Source: CAWEDP01 sp963807925 (lineage in GTDB: Bacteria; Acidobacteriota; Vicinamibacteria; Vicinamibacterales; CAVVIG01). Taken from it: a DNA stretch of 64,000 nucleotides. A program made the position numbers and the translations under genes. Shown one piece after another: positions 43,318 through 51,950 of this stretch. The stretch is taken from contig CAWEDP010000003.1 in NCBI GenBank assembly GCA_963807925.1, positions 496,001 through 560,000 on the forward strand, in the 5' to 3' direction. The notes below the pieces were generated by a model. That model was not told where the DNA came from. It saw only the letters and a list, made by a program, of their open reading frames with translations, and made no database searches. Each line of letters opens with the position of its first letter. The first letter of the stretch is position 1.

Positions 43318-45373
43318 CCGCCCGACCCGGCCCCGGGCGCACCAGCACCGACTGGTGTTCTTCGGCGGCAAGGGCGGCGTCGGCAAGACCACGTGTGCGG
43401 CGTCGTGGGCCCTGAACCAGGCCCGCGCCGGCCGTCGCGTGCTCCTGGTCTCGACCGACCCGGCGCATTCGCTCGGCGACGCGCTGCAGGTGCGCCTCTC
43501 GAACCGTGTGCGGCGGATTCCGGTCGGGCGTCGCACGTTGAGCGCCGTCGAGCTCGACGGGCCGCGCGCGTACGCGCGGTGGCTGGGCGGTCATCGCCAC
43601 GCGCTCGCGTCCGCGATCGAGCACGGCACCTGGCTCGGTCGAGACGACGTCGAGGCGCTCCTTCAATTGTCGATTCCGGGAATCGACGAGCTGGTCGGGA
43701 TGCTCGAGGTCGTCAGGCTGGCGGCCGCTGGCGCCTACGATGTCGTGGTCGTGGACACGGCGCCGACCGGCCACGCGCTTCACCTGCTGGCCGCGCCGGC
43801 GAGTGTGGCGGCCGCCGCCCGCGCGATCGACGCCATGCAGGACCGACACCGCGCGATCCGCCGCCAGTTGGCAGGCGTCGATCGTCCCGAAGCCTCCGAC
43901 CGCCTGATCGCACGGCTCGAGGAACAGGCCGCCGCCACGGTCTCGCTGCTGCGCGGCCGTCGCACGGTCTTCCGGTGGGTGCTGCTGCCTGAGGCGCTTG
44001 CGGTCGCCGAGAGCGAGGACGGCCTCGCAGCGCTCGCGCGATTCAACATCCGCGTCGCCGATCTGATCGTCAATCGCGTGGTGGCGGACGGTCCTGGCTG
44101 TCGTATCTGCGATCGGCGTCGCGCCATGGAACGGGCGGTGATCGCGGGGCTCGTCACGCGCCGGGCCGACCGATCACGCCGCGTGCGCGTCCTGTTCGAC
44201 GAGCCGCGCGAGCCGCGCGGCATCGATTCTCTCGCGCGGATTGGCCGCCGTCTGACCGGGCCGGGTGGCCGCGTTGGTGTGGCCCGGCGCCGGCGACGCT
44301 CCACGGCGCCGGCGACCCTCCTGAGCGTCCCGCCGGCAGCAGACCCGATTGCTGTCGAGAAGATTGATGGGCTCGCGAAGACGCGTCTGCTGATCGTTGG
44401 CGGCAAGGGCGGCGTCGGGAAAACCACCGTTGCGGCGGCCATCGGGATCCGAATCGCGAAGGCGAACCCCGGCCGGCGCGTGCTGCTGATCTCCACCGAC
44501 CCCGCCCACTCGCTCGGCGACGTCCTCGGTGTGGTCGCCAGCGATCGTCCGCGAATCATCGGCGGCGCGCCCTCCAATCTCGAGGTCCGCGAGCTGGACG
44601 CGGCGGCCGCGCTGGCGCGACGCCGGCACGATCTCGAGGCGGCTCTGGCCGAGATCGCCGCGTCGATTGGAGCGGGCCAGGCCGATTCAGCACGGAGCCT
44701 CGACCAGCTGCTGGACCTGGCGCCGCCCGGCATCGACGAACTGCTCGGGATCCTGGAGGTGGCCGACTCACTCGCCAAGTCGGTTCGCGGCGCTGATGGC
44801 AGAGAGGCGGCCGCATCGGGAACCCGGTACGATCTCGTTGTCGTCGATGCGGCGCCGACCGGCCACGCGCTCCGCCTGCTCGAAATGCCAGGCATCGCGC
44901 GCGAGTGGATCCGGGTGCTGATCCGTCTGCTCCTGAAATACCACGAGCTCGTGCGGCCTGGCCGCCTCGCCGCGGAGTTGCTGGCACTGTCGAAATCGAA
45001 CCGCGCCCTTCAGGACCTGCTCGGCGACCCTGCAGCGAGTGGCTTTCTCGTCGTGACGCGCGCGGCGGTGGTGCCGCGGATCGAGACCGAGCGCCTCTTG
45101 GTGCGGCTGCGGAGACTGGGCATTGCCGCGACGGCCCTCGTGGTGAATGCGATGACACTCGGACCGGGTCGCTGCTCACGGTGCCGGGCCGGCGCCCGCG
45201 CCGAGCGGCGCGAGCTCGAGACGTTGACTCGGCGGGTCAGGCGGGGAAGCCGGGGCTGCGCTATCATCCTGACCCCGCTCGCAAGCCCGCCTCCTCGCGG
45301 CGTGGCCGCGCTGGAAGCATGGGGGGGAGCCTGGACGAGGACATGGCCGCAGGCACGTACGTCTTCTGTGTGA
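43298..45373 (+). CDS. Tandem ArsA/Get3-family ATPase in the gas-vesicle operon
   Basis: About 691 residues built from two ArsA/Get3 domains. Each has the deviant Walker A (GGKGGVGKTTCAA near residue 24; GGKGGVGKTTVAA near residue 369), STDPAHSLGD, IPGIDELVGMLEV or PPGIDELLGILEV, DTAPTGHALHLL or DAAPTGHALRLL, and a late CxxC (CRIC; CSRC) like the zinc site of Get3. Such ATPases carry hydrophobic clients or export metalloids. No ars genes are near. The GTG start overlaps gvpG by 20 bp and the end overlaps the next gvpF/L by 31 bp, tying it to vesicle assembly. Confidence 0.88.
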   Translation: MSRPTTDRPTRPRAHQHRLVFFGGKGGVGKTTCAASWALNQARAGRRVLLVSTDPAHSLGDALQVRLSNRVRRIPVGRRTLSAVELDGPRAYARWLGGHRHALASAIEHGTWLGRDDVEALLQLSIPGIDELVGMLEVVRLAAAGAYDVVVVDTAPTGHALHLLAAPASVAAAARAIDAMQDRHRAIRRQLAGVDRPEASDRLIARLEEQAAATVSLLRGRRTVFRWVLLPEALAVAESEDGLAALARFNIRVADLIVNRVVADGPGCRICDRRRAMERAVIAGLVTRRADRSRRVRVLFDEPREPRGIDSLARIGRRLTGPGGRVGVARRRRRSTAPATLLSVPPAADPIAVEKIDGLAKTRLLIVGGKGGVGKTTVAAAIGIRIAKANPGRRVLLISTDPAHSLGDVLGVVASDRPRIIGGAPSNLEVRELDAAAALARRRHDLEAALAEIAASIGAGQADSARSLDQLLDLAPPGIDELLGILEVADSLAKSVRGADGREAAASGTRYDLVVVDAAPTGHALRLLEMPGIAREWIRVLIRLLLKYHELVRPGRLAAELLALSKSNRALQDLLGDPAASGFLVVTRAAVVPRIETERLLVRLRRLGIAATALVVNAMTLGPGRCSRCRAGARAERRELETLTRRVRRGSRGCAIILTPLASPPPRGVAALEAWGGAWTRTWPQARTSSV

Positions 45374-46131
45374 TTGCGTCGGACCGGAGGCCAGCGCCGA
45401 GGCCGCGCCGTCGCGGGCTCCCGGGGCAGGGGCCGGTCCGTCTGCTCGCGGTGGACGACCAGCGACCGCGGCTCTGGCTGGTCGTCGCCGACGCGCCCCT
45501 CGCCCAGTACGGCGACCCGGCGATCAATCGCCGGCTGTCCGACCTCCAGTGGGTGGCACGCGCTGCGGTGGCGCACGAGTCGGTCGTCGAGTCGTTCATC
45601 GAATCGGCGACGGTCGTCCCGATGAAGCTCTTCACCATCTTCTCCAGCGACGAGCGCGCGCTTCACCATGTCACCGCCGAGCGCCGGCGCGTGGAGTCGG
45701 TGCTGCGGCGCGTGTCGAAGCACCACGAGTGGGGCGTTCGCGTGGCGCTCGACGGCGGCCCGATCCTCCGCCGCCAGTCGCCCGGCGGGGTACGGCGCGC
45801 GAAGGCACCGGAGTCCGGCGCCGGCTACCTGTCGTCGAAACGCGAGCAGCGCGACCGCGCTGCGGAGCGCCGTACACGCGCGCGCACGGTGACGGCGGAC
45901 CTGTACGAGCGGCTCGAGCGCGAAGCCGCCGAGGGGAGACGCCGTGCGCCGAGGAGGGAGCTTCCCGCCAAGGGCGGGCCGCTCCTGCTCGACGCGGCGT
46001 TTCTGGTGCCCCGCTCGCGGTCGCGGCGTTTTGCGGCAATCGTCAGCCGATTGAGGACCAGGCTGGCGGCCGAAGGCTATCGCGTCACGATGACCGGTCC
46101 CTGGCCGCCCTACACGTTCGTGCAGGACTGA
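45343..46131 (+). CDS. gvpL: Second gas vesicle GvpF/GvpL-family protein
   Basis: 262 residues. It has the family core: GTYVFCVIASDRRPAPRPRR, LWLVVADAPLAQYGDPAINR, ATVVPMKLFTIFSSDERAL and the terminal TGPWPPYTFVQD. It differs strongly from the first GvpF/L copy and lacks its basic leader. ATG 45343 is chosen; ATG 45319 in frame is also possible. It overlaps the ATPase gene and is 9 bp from the next gvp gene. Confidence 0.87.
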   Translation: MAAGTYVFCVIASDRRPAPRPRRRGLPGQGPVRLLAVDDQRPRLWLVVADAPLAQYGDPAINRRLSDLQWVARAAVAHESVVESFIESATVVPMKLFTIFSSDERALHHVTAERRRVESVLRRVSKHHEWGVRVALDGGPILRRQSPGGVRRAKAPESGAGYLSSKREQRDRAAERRTRARTVTADLYERLEREAAEGRRRAPRRELPAKGGPLLLDAAFLVPRSRSRRFAAIVSRLRTRLAAEGYRVTMTGPWPPYTFVQD

Positions 46132-46140
46132 GTCGCAGCC

Positions 46141-46407
46141 ATGCCCCAGCGCCGGGAAACGAAAGCGCCTCCGCCCGCGGCCGACGACATGCTCGAGCCC
46201 GACACGTCGGTTCTCGACCTCCTCGACCGGTTGCTGAACAAGGGCGTGATGCTGAATGGAGACGTGACGCTCGGAATCGCGGGCGTCGATCTCATTTATC
46301 TGCGGCTGGCGTCGATCTTCTCCGCGATCGACCGCGTCCTGCCGAGCACGTCACCGCCGCGGCGGCGACGTGCGAGCCGGCGGCGTCGGCTCGGGCGGCG
46401 GCCGTGA
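46141..46407 (+). CDS. gvpS: Gas vesicle protein, GvpA-family paralog (GvpS/GvpJ-like)
   Basis: 88 residues. The GvpA-like core is VLDLLDRLLNKGVMLNGDVT, LGIAGVDLIYLRLASIFSAI, followed by a very basic tail (PPRRRRASRRRRLGRRP). GVDLIYL is characteristic of the J/S-type minor proteins. The stop overlaps gvpK as GTGA. Exact paralog name uncertain. Confidence 0.83.
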   Translation: MPQRRETKAPPPAADDMLEPDTSVLDLLDRLLNKGVMLNGDVTLGIAGVDLIYLRLASIFSAIDRVLPSTSPPRRRRASRRRRLGRRP

Positions 46408-46856
46408 AGGGCGGCCGCCGCAAGGCTTCCGCCCGACGAACGCGTCCCAGGCCGCAGCGCCCGGCGGCCCGGCCCGTGACGGCCGCCGAACTGCGGGCGC
46501 TCAGCCGCGCGCTCCAGCGTCAGGCGAGGCGTACGACCACCAAACGCGCCTTACGACCACCACGACAGCCGACGGGAGCACGCCGGCGCCCGGCGTCCCT
46601 CCACTGGAACCCGAAGCCCCAGGACGTGCAGAAATCGGTGGCCCAGCTCGTGCTCACGCTCGTGGAGTTCCTGCGCAAGCTGATGGAACGTCAAGCCATC
46701 CGTCGGATGGAGGAACAGACGCTCACCCCGGAGCAGGTCGAGGCGGTGGGCGTCGGCCTGATGACGCTCGAGAAGACCATCCGCGACATCGCCAGGAAGT
46801 TCGGACTCTCGCCCGAGGATCTCAACCTCGATCTCGGCACGCTCAAGCTGATGTAG
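46404..46856 (+). CDS. gvpK: Gas vesicle protein GvpK
   Basis: 150 residues from GTG 46404. A basic N-terminal half of about 65 residues precedes the GvpK domain: DVQKSVAQLVLTLVEFLRKL, MERQAIRRMEEQTLTPEQVE, GLMTLEKTIRDIARKFGLSP, ending LNLDLGTLKLM. It is a conserved minor assembly protein. Last gene of the cluster; its 3' end overlaps the convergent DtxR gene by 14 bp. Confidence 0.92.
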   Translation: MKGGRRKASARRTRPRPQRPAARPVTAAELRALSRALQRQARRTTTKRALRPPRQPTGARRRPASLHWNPKPQDVQKSVAQLVLTLVEFLRKLMERQAIRRMEEQTLTPEQVEAVGVGLMTLEKTIRDIARKFGLSPEDLNLDLGTLKLM

Positions 46857-47550
46857 TCGGGTGTGGGGGCTCCAGCGGCCGGTCCACCTCGACGAGCAGC
46901 TTCGACGCAGCCCGCGCTCCAATGGTAATCGTCGTGTCGCTCCTGCCCCGCAGCCGCACCGAGTCGGCCGCCGGGTCGCGCGATTCGACTTGCACCGGCT
47001 CGCCAGGCTTCAGGCCGCTGTTCTCGATGAACCGCAGGAATGCGGGGTGCTGGTCCGAGATCCGCGTCACGCGCAGCGGCGTCCCGAGTGGACACGTCAG
47101 CAGCGAGTCGAGCTCCTGCCGCACGAGGGCGCCGTCGGGATTCGGGATCGGATCGCCGTGCGGGTCGGTGGTCGGTCGGCCGAGCATCTCGTCGATGCGG
47201 TCGATCAACCGATCCGAGACGACGTGCTCGAGCTGTTCGGCCTCTTCGTGCACCTCGTCCCAGCTCATGCCCATCACCTGGACGAGGAACAACTCGACGA
47301 GCCTGTGGCGCCGCAGCACGAGGCCGGCGAGCTTCGCTCCGGCGGCGGTCAGTCTCACGCCCACGTAGGGTTCGTAGTCGGCCAGCCCCGACTCGGCCAG
47401 CGCCTTCACCATCGTCGTGGCGGTTCCGGGGGCGACGCCGACCGATGTCGCGACCTGTCCCATCGGCACCAGCCGGTCGCCGGACGGCAGCGACGACTGG
47501 CCTTGATAGATCGCCTTGAGATAGTTCTCGACCGTGCTCGACGGGAGCAT
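46843..47550 (-). CDS. DtxR/MntR-family metal-dependent regulator
   Basis: 235 residues. The winged helix (STVENYLKAIYQGQSSL...TSVGVAPGTATTMVKALAES) is followed by the dimer and metal domain with DEVHEEAEQLEHVVSDRLID supplying Glu and His ligands, then a C-terminal SH3-like FeoA domain. It probably represses iron or manganese genes when metal-loaded. It diverges from ubiE with only 21 bp between starts. Confidence 0.88.
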   Translation of the reverse strand: MLPSSTVENYLKAIYQGQSSLPSGDRLVPMGQVATSVGVAPGTATTMVKALAESGLADYEPYVGVRLTAAGAKLAGLVLRRHRLVELFLVQVMGMSWDEVHEEAEQLEHVVSDRLIDRIDEMLGRPTTDPHGDPIPNPDGALVRQELDSLLTCPLGTPLRVTRISDQHPAFLRFIENSGLKPGEPVQVESRDPAADSVRLRGRSDTTITIGARAASKLLVEVDRPLEPPHPTTSA

Positions 47551-47571
47551 TGGAGGCTATTATCGCCGTGA

Positions 47572-48282
47572 ATGAGACTCCGCGAGGAGATCGGCACGCC
47601 GGAGGGGAAGCGCCGGTACGTCCGCATGCTGTTTGCGACGATCGCCGACCGGTACGACTTCATCACCGTGGCGCTGTCGTACGGGCTCGATCGACAGTGG
47701 AAGCGGCGGGTGGTCGGGCGGATCGCTCCCCGGCACGGCATGCGGGTCCTCGATCTCGCGACAGGCACCGGCGACATCGCGTTCGCATTGTCGGGCGGCG
47801 GCGCGGAGGTCGTCGGTCTGGATCTCACGAAGCGCATGATCGAGCTGGCCGATGCGAAGAAGAACGGCCGCAGCGTTCGCTTTCTGGTCGGCGACATGCT
47901 GGCGCTCCCGTTCCCGGACCGCTCGTTCGACGCGGTCACGGTCGGCTACGGGCTCCGCAACGTGCCGGATCTCGCGCTCGCGATCGACGAAATCTCCCGT
48001 GTCACCAAGCCGGGCGGCCGCCTCGTCTCGCTCGATTTCAACCGCCCGTCCAACGCGGTCGTCCGCGGCGCCTATCTCGCCTATCTCACCGTTGTCGGCG
48101 GCGCGCTCGGATGGGTGCTGCACCGCGATCCCGACACGTATCGGTATATTCCCGCGTCGCTTCGCACGTATCCTGGCGGCGAAGGCGTGGCCCGGCTGAT
48201 GGCGGCGCGCGGGTTTTCGCGCGTCGAGCACGTGAAGGTGCTCGGCGGACTGATGTCCATCCACGATGCGTGGAGAGGATGA
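47572..48282 (+). CDS. ubiE: Demethylmenaquinone methyltransferase
   Basis: 236 residues. The UbiE signatures are FATIADRYDFITVALSYGLD near the N-terminus, the SAM motif VLDLATGTGDIAFAL, and VGYGLRNVPD. It does the final methylation of menaquinone, in keeping with the futalosine genes mqnB and mqnD at 62 kb. A TATTAT box at 47558-47563 leaves almost no 5' leader. Symbol menG is equivalent here. Confidence 0.93.
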   Translation: MRLREEIGTPEGKRRYVRMLFATIADRYDFITVALSYGLDRQWKRRVVGRIAPRHGMRVLDLATGTGDIAFALSGGGAEVVGLDLTKRMIELADAKKNGRSVRFLVGDMLALPFPDRSFDAVTVGYGLRNVPDLALAIDEISRVTKPGGRLVSLDFNRPSNAVVRGAYLAYLTVVGGALGWVLHRDPDTYRYIPASLRTYPGGEGVARLMAARGFSRVEHVKVLGGLMSIHDAWRG

Positions 48283-48283
48283 C

Positions 48284-48718
48284 GTGCCGGCGCAGCTGGA
48301 GACGTCGAACTGGTCGGGCGAGGGCGCGTTCACGAAGCTCCTGATGGATCGCCTCGGCCAGCTGGCGTCGATCGCGGCGCTCCGCGTCGAGGATGCCCCC
48401 GCAACCCGGAGCGACGCCGACTACAACTTCGTGAGCAACGAGATCTTCGTGGCGTTTGCGACGGTGTCGCGCGCGGAACCGATTCGGCGCTTCGGCTTTC
48501 TGCCAGGCAGGCGGACGGTGCAGGACAAAGTCATGACCCTGGCCGATCTCGAAGCGACCCTGGCCACCATCGAGGAGATCGGCGCGCCGGACTTCGCCGA
48601 CGAGGGGATGATCCAGTACCTGCGCACCGAGCGCATCGTCCCTCCGTACCAGACGCGCGGCTACAAGCTCGTCGAGCTCGTCCGGATCTACGAAGTCGGA
48701 TCGGCGTCCCGCGGCTGA
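48284..48718 (+). CDS. Conserved protein of unknown function
   Basis: 144 residues from GTG 48284, one base after ubiE, with GGAGAGGA ahead. The sequence is an ordered alpha/beta pattern (FTKLLMDRLGQLASIAALRV, DYNFVSNEIFVAFATVSRA, TLADLEATLATIEEIG) with no Cys or known motif. It is probably coupled to ubiE. Family not recognised. Confidence 0.6.
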   Translation: MPAQLETSNWSGEGAFTKLLMDRLGQLASIAALRVEDAPATRSDADYNFVSNEIFVAFATVSRAEPIRRFGFLPGRRTVQDKVMTLADLEATLATIEEIGAPDFADEGMIQYLRTERIVPPYQTRGYKLVELVRIYEVGSASRG

Positions 48719-48728
48719 GATGACCCCG

Positions 48729-49158
48729 TTACCGTTCGACGAACGGCTCGAGCGCCACGAGAACGACGCCGAGCAGATCCTCTTCGCTCACCTCTCGAAC
48801 GGGCCGGCCGTCGGCGACGACGAGCTCCGATTCGATGACGCGCCGGCCGCGGCCGCGGCCGGACCGGACGATCAATTGCGGTGGCCGCCCCGACGTGTCG
48901 AGCGCCAGCTCGATGAAGTCCTGGCTCGAGTGGTCGGAGGTCAGGCGCACGCCGCCGGCCGGGGTGGAGATCGAGAAGGGACGCTTCTCGGCTCGCAGCA
49001 CGTTGGCAATCTGTCGGAAGAGCGGGACGGCGACGCGATCCAGGAGGACCTCGGTACTCGGCGGCGGCCTCGTCGGCCAGCGCGCGGCGCTCCGCCGCCG
49101 CGCGCCTGGCGCGGTCGATGGTCGCTTTCACCCGTTTGCGGACGTCCGCGACCTCCAT
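48729..49158 (-). CDS. Conserved small protein, one-base frameshift
   Basis: When one extra base in GGTAC at 49053-49057 is ignored, a 142-residue protein appears. EVADVRKRVKATIDRARRAA begins it, a coiled helix ends at EAAAEY, then LLDRVAVPLFRQIANVLRAE and a beta-rich second half follow (FSISTPAGGVRLTSD, PQLIVRSGRGRGRRVIESEL). Its ATG overlaps the stop of the CaiB-type gene. Family unknown. The intact reading on both sides suggests a sequence error or a very recent mutation. Confidence 0.6.
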
Positions 49159-50339
49159 CAAATCGCCTTCTCGGCGCGAAGCGCTTCGATCTCGGCCGGC
49201 CCCATGCCGAGATCGTGCCTCAGGACGGCGTCGGTGTGCTGCCCGAGGGTGGGCGGCGCGCGGCGAACCGAGCCGGGCGTGTCCGAGAGCTTGATCGGGA
49301 GGCCGAGCACTCGAAGCGCGCCGAGCCGCAGATGATCGACCGTCTCGACCATCTCTCGCGCCTGCAGCTGGGGATCGGCGAACACCTCGCGGAGATCGCG
49401 CACCGATCCGCATGGAACGCCGGCGGCCTGCAGGCGCTCGATCCAGTACTGCCGCGTCTGGCGCCACAGTACGCCGGCGACGAGCGGCCGCAGTTCCCCG
49501 TACCGTGTCACGCGATCGCGATTGGTGGCAAAGCGCTCGTCGTCGTTGACGCCGGCGACGCGGCAGAAGCGGCGCCACTGGTCGTCGTTGCCGACGGCCA
49601 GCACGAATTCGCCGTCCGAGGCGGCGAACGTCTCGTAGGGGACGATCGTCGGGTGGCGGTTGCCGATCCGTCCAGGTGCCGTGCCGGTCGCGAAGTAGAT
49701 GCCCGCCTGATAGGTGAGGAGGGCCGCCACGGCGTCGAGCATCGCGACGTCGACGAGCTGACCCCGGCCGGTCCGGGCGCGGGCGAGCAGCGCCAGCAGG
49801 ACGCCTTGCGCAGCGAACATGCCGGTGACGATGTCGCCGATGGCGACGCCGAGGCGCACCGGCGGCCGATCCGGAGGCCCGGTGATGCTCATCAGCCCGC
49901 CCTCTCCCTGGATGACCGCGTCGTAGCCGGCCTCCGTGCGACGCGGCCCGGTCTGGCCGAAGCCGGAGATCGAGCACAGGATCAGCCGCGGATGCCGGGC
50001 GGCGAGCGACGCGTAGTCGAGGCCGATCCGGTCCAGCGTGCCCGGACGGAAGTTTTCGACGAGCACGTCGCCGCGGGCGATCAGCTCGTCGAGTACGCGG
50101 CGGCCGTCCGGGTGCTTGAAATCGAGCGTCACACTTTCCTTGTTTCTGTTGATGCTGAGAAAGTACGCGCTCTCGCCGTCCAGAAACGGCGGACCCCAGC
50201 CGCGCGTGTCGTCGCCCCGGCCCGGCTGTTCGATCTTGATCACCCGGGCACCCATGTCGGCCAGGAGCATCGTGCAGTACGGCCCTGACAGCACGCGCGT
50301 CAAATCGACGACGGTGGTCCCCTCGAGTGGCGGCGTCAT
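49158..50339 (-). CDS. CaiB/BaiF-family CoA transferase
   Basis: 393 residues of class III CoA transferase. It has the N-terminal GTTVVDLTRVLSGPYCTMLL, ADMGARVIKIEQPGRGDDTR, SINRNKESVTLDFKHPDGR, the catalytic Asp in GQLVDVAMLDAVAALLTYQA, and a terminal LGQHTDAVL. It moves CoA between carboxylic acids; substrate unknown. ATG 50339 fits the family start; ATG 50351 adds four residues. Confidence 0.9.
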   Translation of the reverse strand: MTPPLEGTTVVDLTRVLSGPYCTMLLADMGARVIKIEQPGRGDDTRGWGPPFLDGESAYFLSINRNKESVTLDFKHPDGRRVLDELIARGDVLVENFRPGTLDRIGLDYASLAARHPRLILCSISGFGQTGPRRTEAGYDAVIQGEGGLMSITGPPDRPPVRLGVAIGDIVTGMFAAQGVLLALLARARTGRGQLVDVAMLDAVAALLTYQAGIYFATGTAPGRIGNRHPTIVPYETFAASDGEFVLAVGNDDQWRRFCRVAGVNDDERFATNRDRVTRYGELRPLVAGVLWRQTRQYWIERLQAAGVPCGSVRDLREVFADPQLQAREMVETVDHLRLGALRVLGLPIKLSDTPGSVRRAPPTLGQHTDAVLRHDLGMGPAEIEALRAEKAI

Positions 50340-50448
50340 CGTTGTGAGCACTTTACTCCGGTTCAGCCGGCGCCAGCCCCGGCGCGGAGGCCCGCGGCCG
50401 CTGACATATACTGAACCGATCGGCCCATCAGTCCTGACGAGGAGGAGC

Positions 50449-51195
50449 GTGAGCCTGCACCTTCAGCGTCGGCATCCGTATCGTCTGCTCGGCATGACGG
50501 CGACCGTGGCGGTCGCGGCTCTGCTGCCGACGTCTCCTGCGCGGGCGCAGGCACCGGAGCCGTCCGCGGCACTGCCGACCATCGTCACGACCGGCGAGGC
50601 GACGATCTCGCGGCCGCCTGACGTCGCCTACCTGACGATTGCCGTGGAAACGCGGGCGAGCAGTCCGCGCGAGGCCGAGCGGCTGAATGCCGAATCGATG
50701 AGCGCCGTCCAGAAGCAATTGACCGACGCCGGCATAGGCAAGGAGGCGATTCGGACGGTCGGCCTGTGGCTCGATCAGGAGTTCGACACGCCGAACGGCC
50801 GCCGAGTTTCTCGCGGATTCGTCGCGCGACACCTTATCGAGGCACGCCTCGACGCTGTGTCGCGGGCGGGCGAGGTGGCCGATGCCGTCGTGAAGGGCGG
50901 CGCCACGTCGCTGAACGGCATTCGATTCGACCTGAAGGACCGCGCGGCCGCCGAACGCGAAGCGCTCCGGGCGGCCGTCGTCGACGCGCGCCAGCGCGCC
51001 GAGGCTGCCGCTGCAGGCGCCGGGCGCACCGTCGATCGCATTCTGAAGATTGAAGATACCCGCAACGCCCCGATCGTCGGTCCGCGGGTGATGGCGCTCA
51101 GAGCCGAACCCGGAGGCGGACCGGCGACGACACCGGTCGAACCGGGGGTGGTCGAGATTCACGCGAAGGCGACCCTGACGGTGTCGATGAAATGA
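50449..51195 (+). CDS. Periplasmic SIMPL-domain protein
   Basis: 248 residues from GTG 50449 with GGAGGAG just ahead and a TATACT box at 50407-50412. A signal peptide (YRLLGMTATVAVAALLPTSP, then ARAQA) precedes the SIMPL/DUF541 domain: IVTTGEATISRPPDVAYLTI, AVQKQLTDAGIGKEAIRT, and the final VEIHAKATLTVSMK. Proteins of this family have been linked to oxidative stress and cell-surface roles, but a biochemical function is not established. Confidence 0.85.
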   Translation: MSLHLQRRHPYRLLGMTATVAVAALLPTSPARAQAPEPSAALPTIVTTGEATISRPPDVAYLTIAVETRASSPREAERLNAESMSAVQKQLTDAGIGKEAIRTVGLWLDQEFDTPNGRRVSRGFVARHLIEARLDAVSRAGEVADAVVKGGATSLNGIRFDLKDRAAAEREALRAAVVDARQRAEAAAAGAGRTVDRILKIEDTRNAPIVGPRVMALRAEPGGGPATTPVEPGVVEIHAKATLTVSMK

Positions 51196-51250
51196 GCGAT
51201 CGGCGTTCGCGAGTCTACCGGCTCGGGAGGGGCGAGGCTCGAGTCGCCGC

Positions 51251-51922
51251 ATGACGCCAGCCGACTACGAGCGCGCCCGCCGCCTGCTGGTGCGCCGCGA
51301 TCCCGTGCTCGGCGCGGCGATCAAGCGGATCGGGCCGTGCGGTCTCGCCGCGCGCCAGCGGAAGGACCATCTGACGGCCCTTGTCGGGGCGATCGTCAGC
51401 CAGCAGCTGTCGACAAAGGCGGCTGCCACGATCTTTCAACGCTTCCTGGCGCTGTTCGCGGAGGGCGAGCCGCTGACGGCGTCCGGCATCGATCGCCACG
51501 CCGAAGCCGTGCTCCGCAGTGTCGGCCTGAGCGGCCAGAAGGTCAGCTACCTCCGCGATCTCTGCACGCGCATCGGCGACGGCCGCCTGGACCTCGAGGG
51601 TCTCGACTCGCTGCCCGACGAAGTGGTGATCGAACGGCTGACGAGCGTGAAGGGCTTCGGAGTCTGGACGGCTCAGATGTTCCTGATGTTCCGCCTTCAT
51701 CGTCCCGACGTGCTGCCGGTCGGCGACCTCGGCATCGTCAACGCGGTGCAGCGGCTGTACGGACTCCGCAAGAGACCCGATCCCAAGCGGCTGGTCAGAA
51801 TCGGCGAGGCGTGGAGGCCGTACCGGTCGGTGGCGTGCTGGTATCTCTGGCAGACGCTCCGCAACGAGCCGCTGGCCGCCGCGAAAGGGAACGGCCCAAC
51901 GGGCCGGCGCGCCCGCTCCTGA
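51251..51922 (+). CDS. alkA: DNA-3-methyladenine glycosylase II (HhH-GPD)
   Basis: 223 residues. The HhH-GPD core is visible: LVGAIVSQQLSTKAAATIFQ, the hairpin LTSVKGFGVWTAQMFLMF, and PVGDLGIVNAV with the catalytic Asp. The short length and lack of an N-terminal Ada domain fit a stand-alone AlkA. It removes alkylated purines from DNA. Confidence 0.88.
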   Translation: MTPADYERARRLLVRRDPVLGAAIKRIGPCGLAARQRKDHLTALVGAIVSQQLSTKAAATIFQRFLALFAEGEPLTASGIDRHAEAVLRSVGLSGQKVSYLRDLCTRIGDGRLDLEGLDSLPDEVVIERLTSVKGFGVWTAQMFLMFRLHRPDVLPVGDLGIVNAVQRLYGLRKRPDPKRLVRIGEAWRPYRSVACWYLWQTLRNEPLAAAKGNGPTGRRARS

Positions 51923-51950
51923 CGGCCATCTCGCCTTCGTTGAGGCTTCG

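Noticed and set aside
43298..45373. Arsenite efflux ATPase
   Set aside because: ArsA homology is real, but no arsB, arsC, arsD or arsR is near and the gene overlaps gvp genes on both sides, so arsenic resistance is unlikely.
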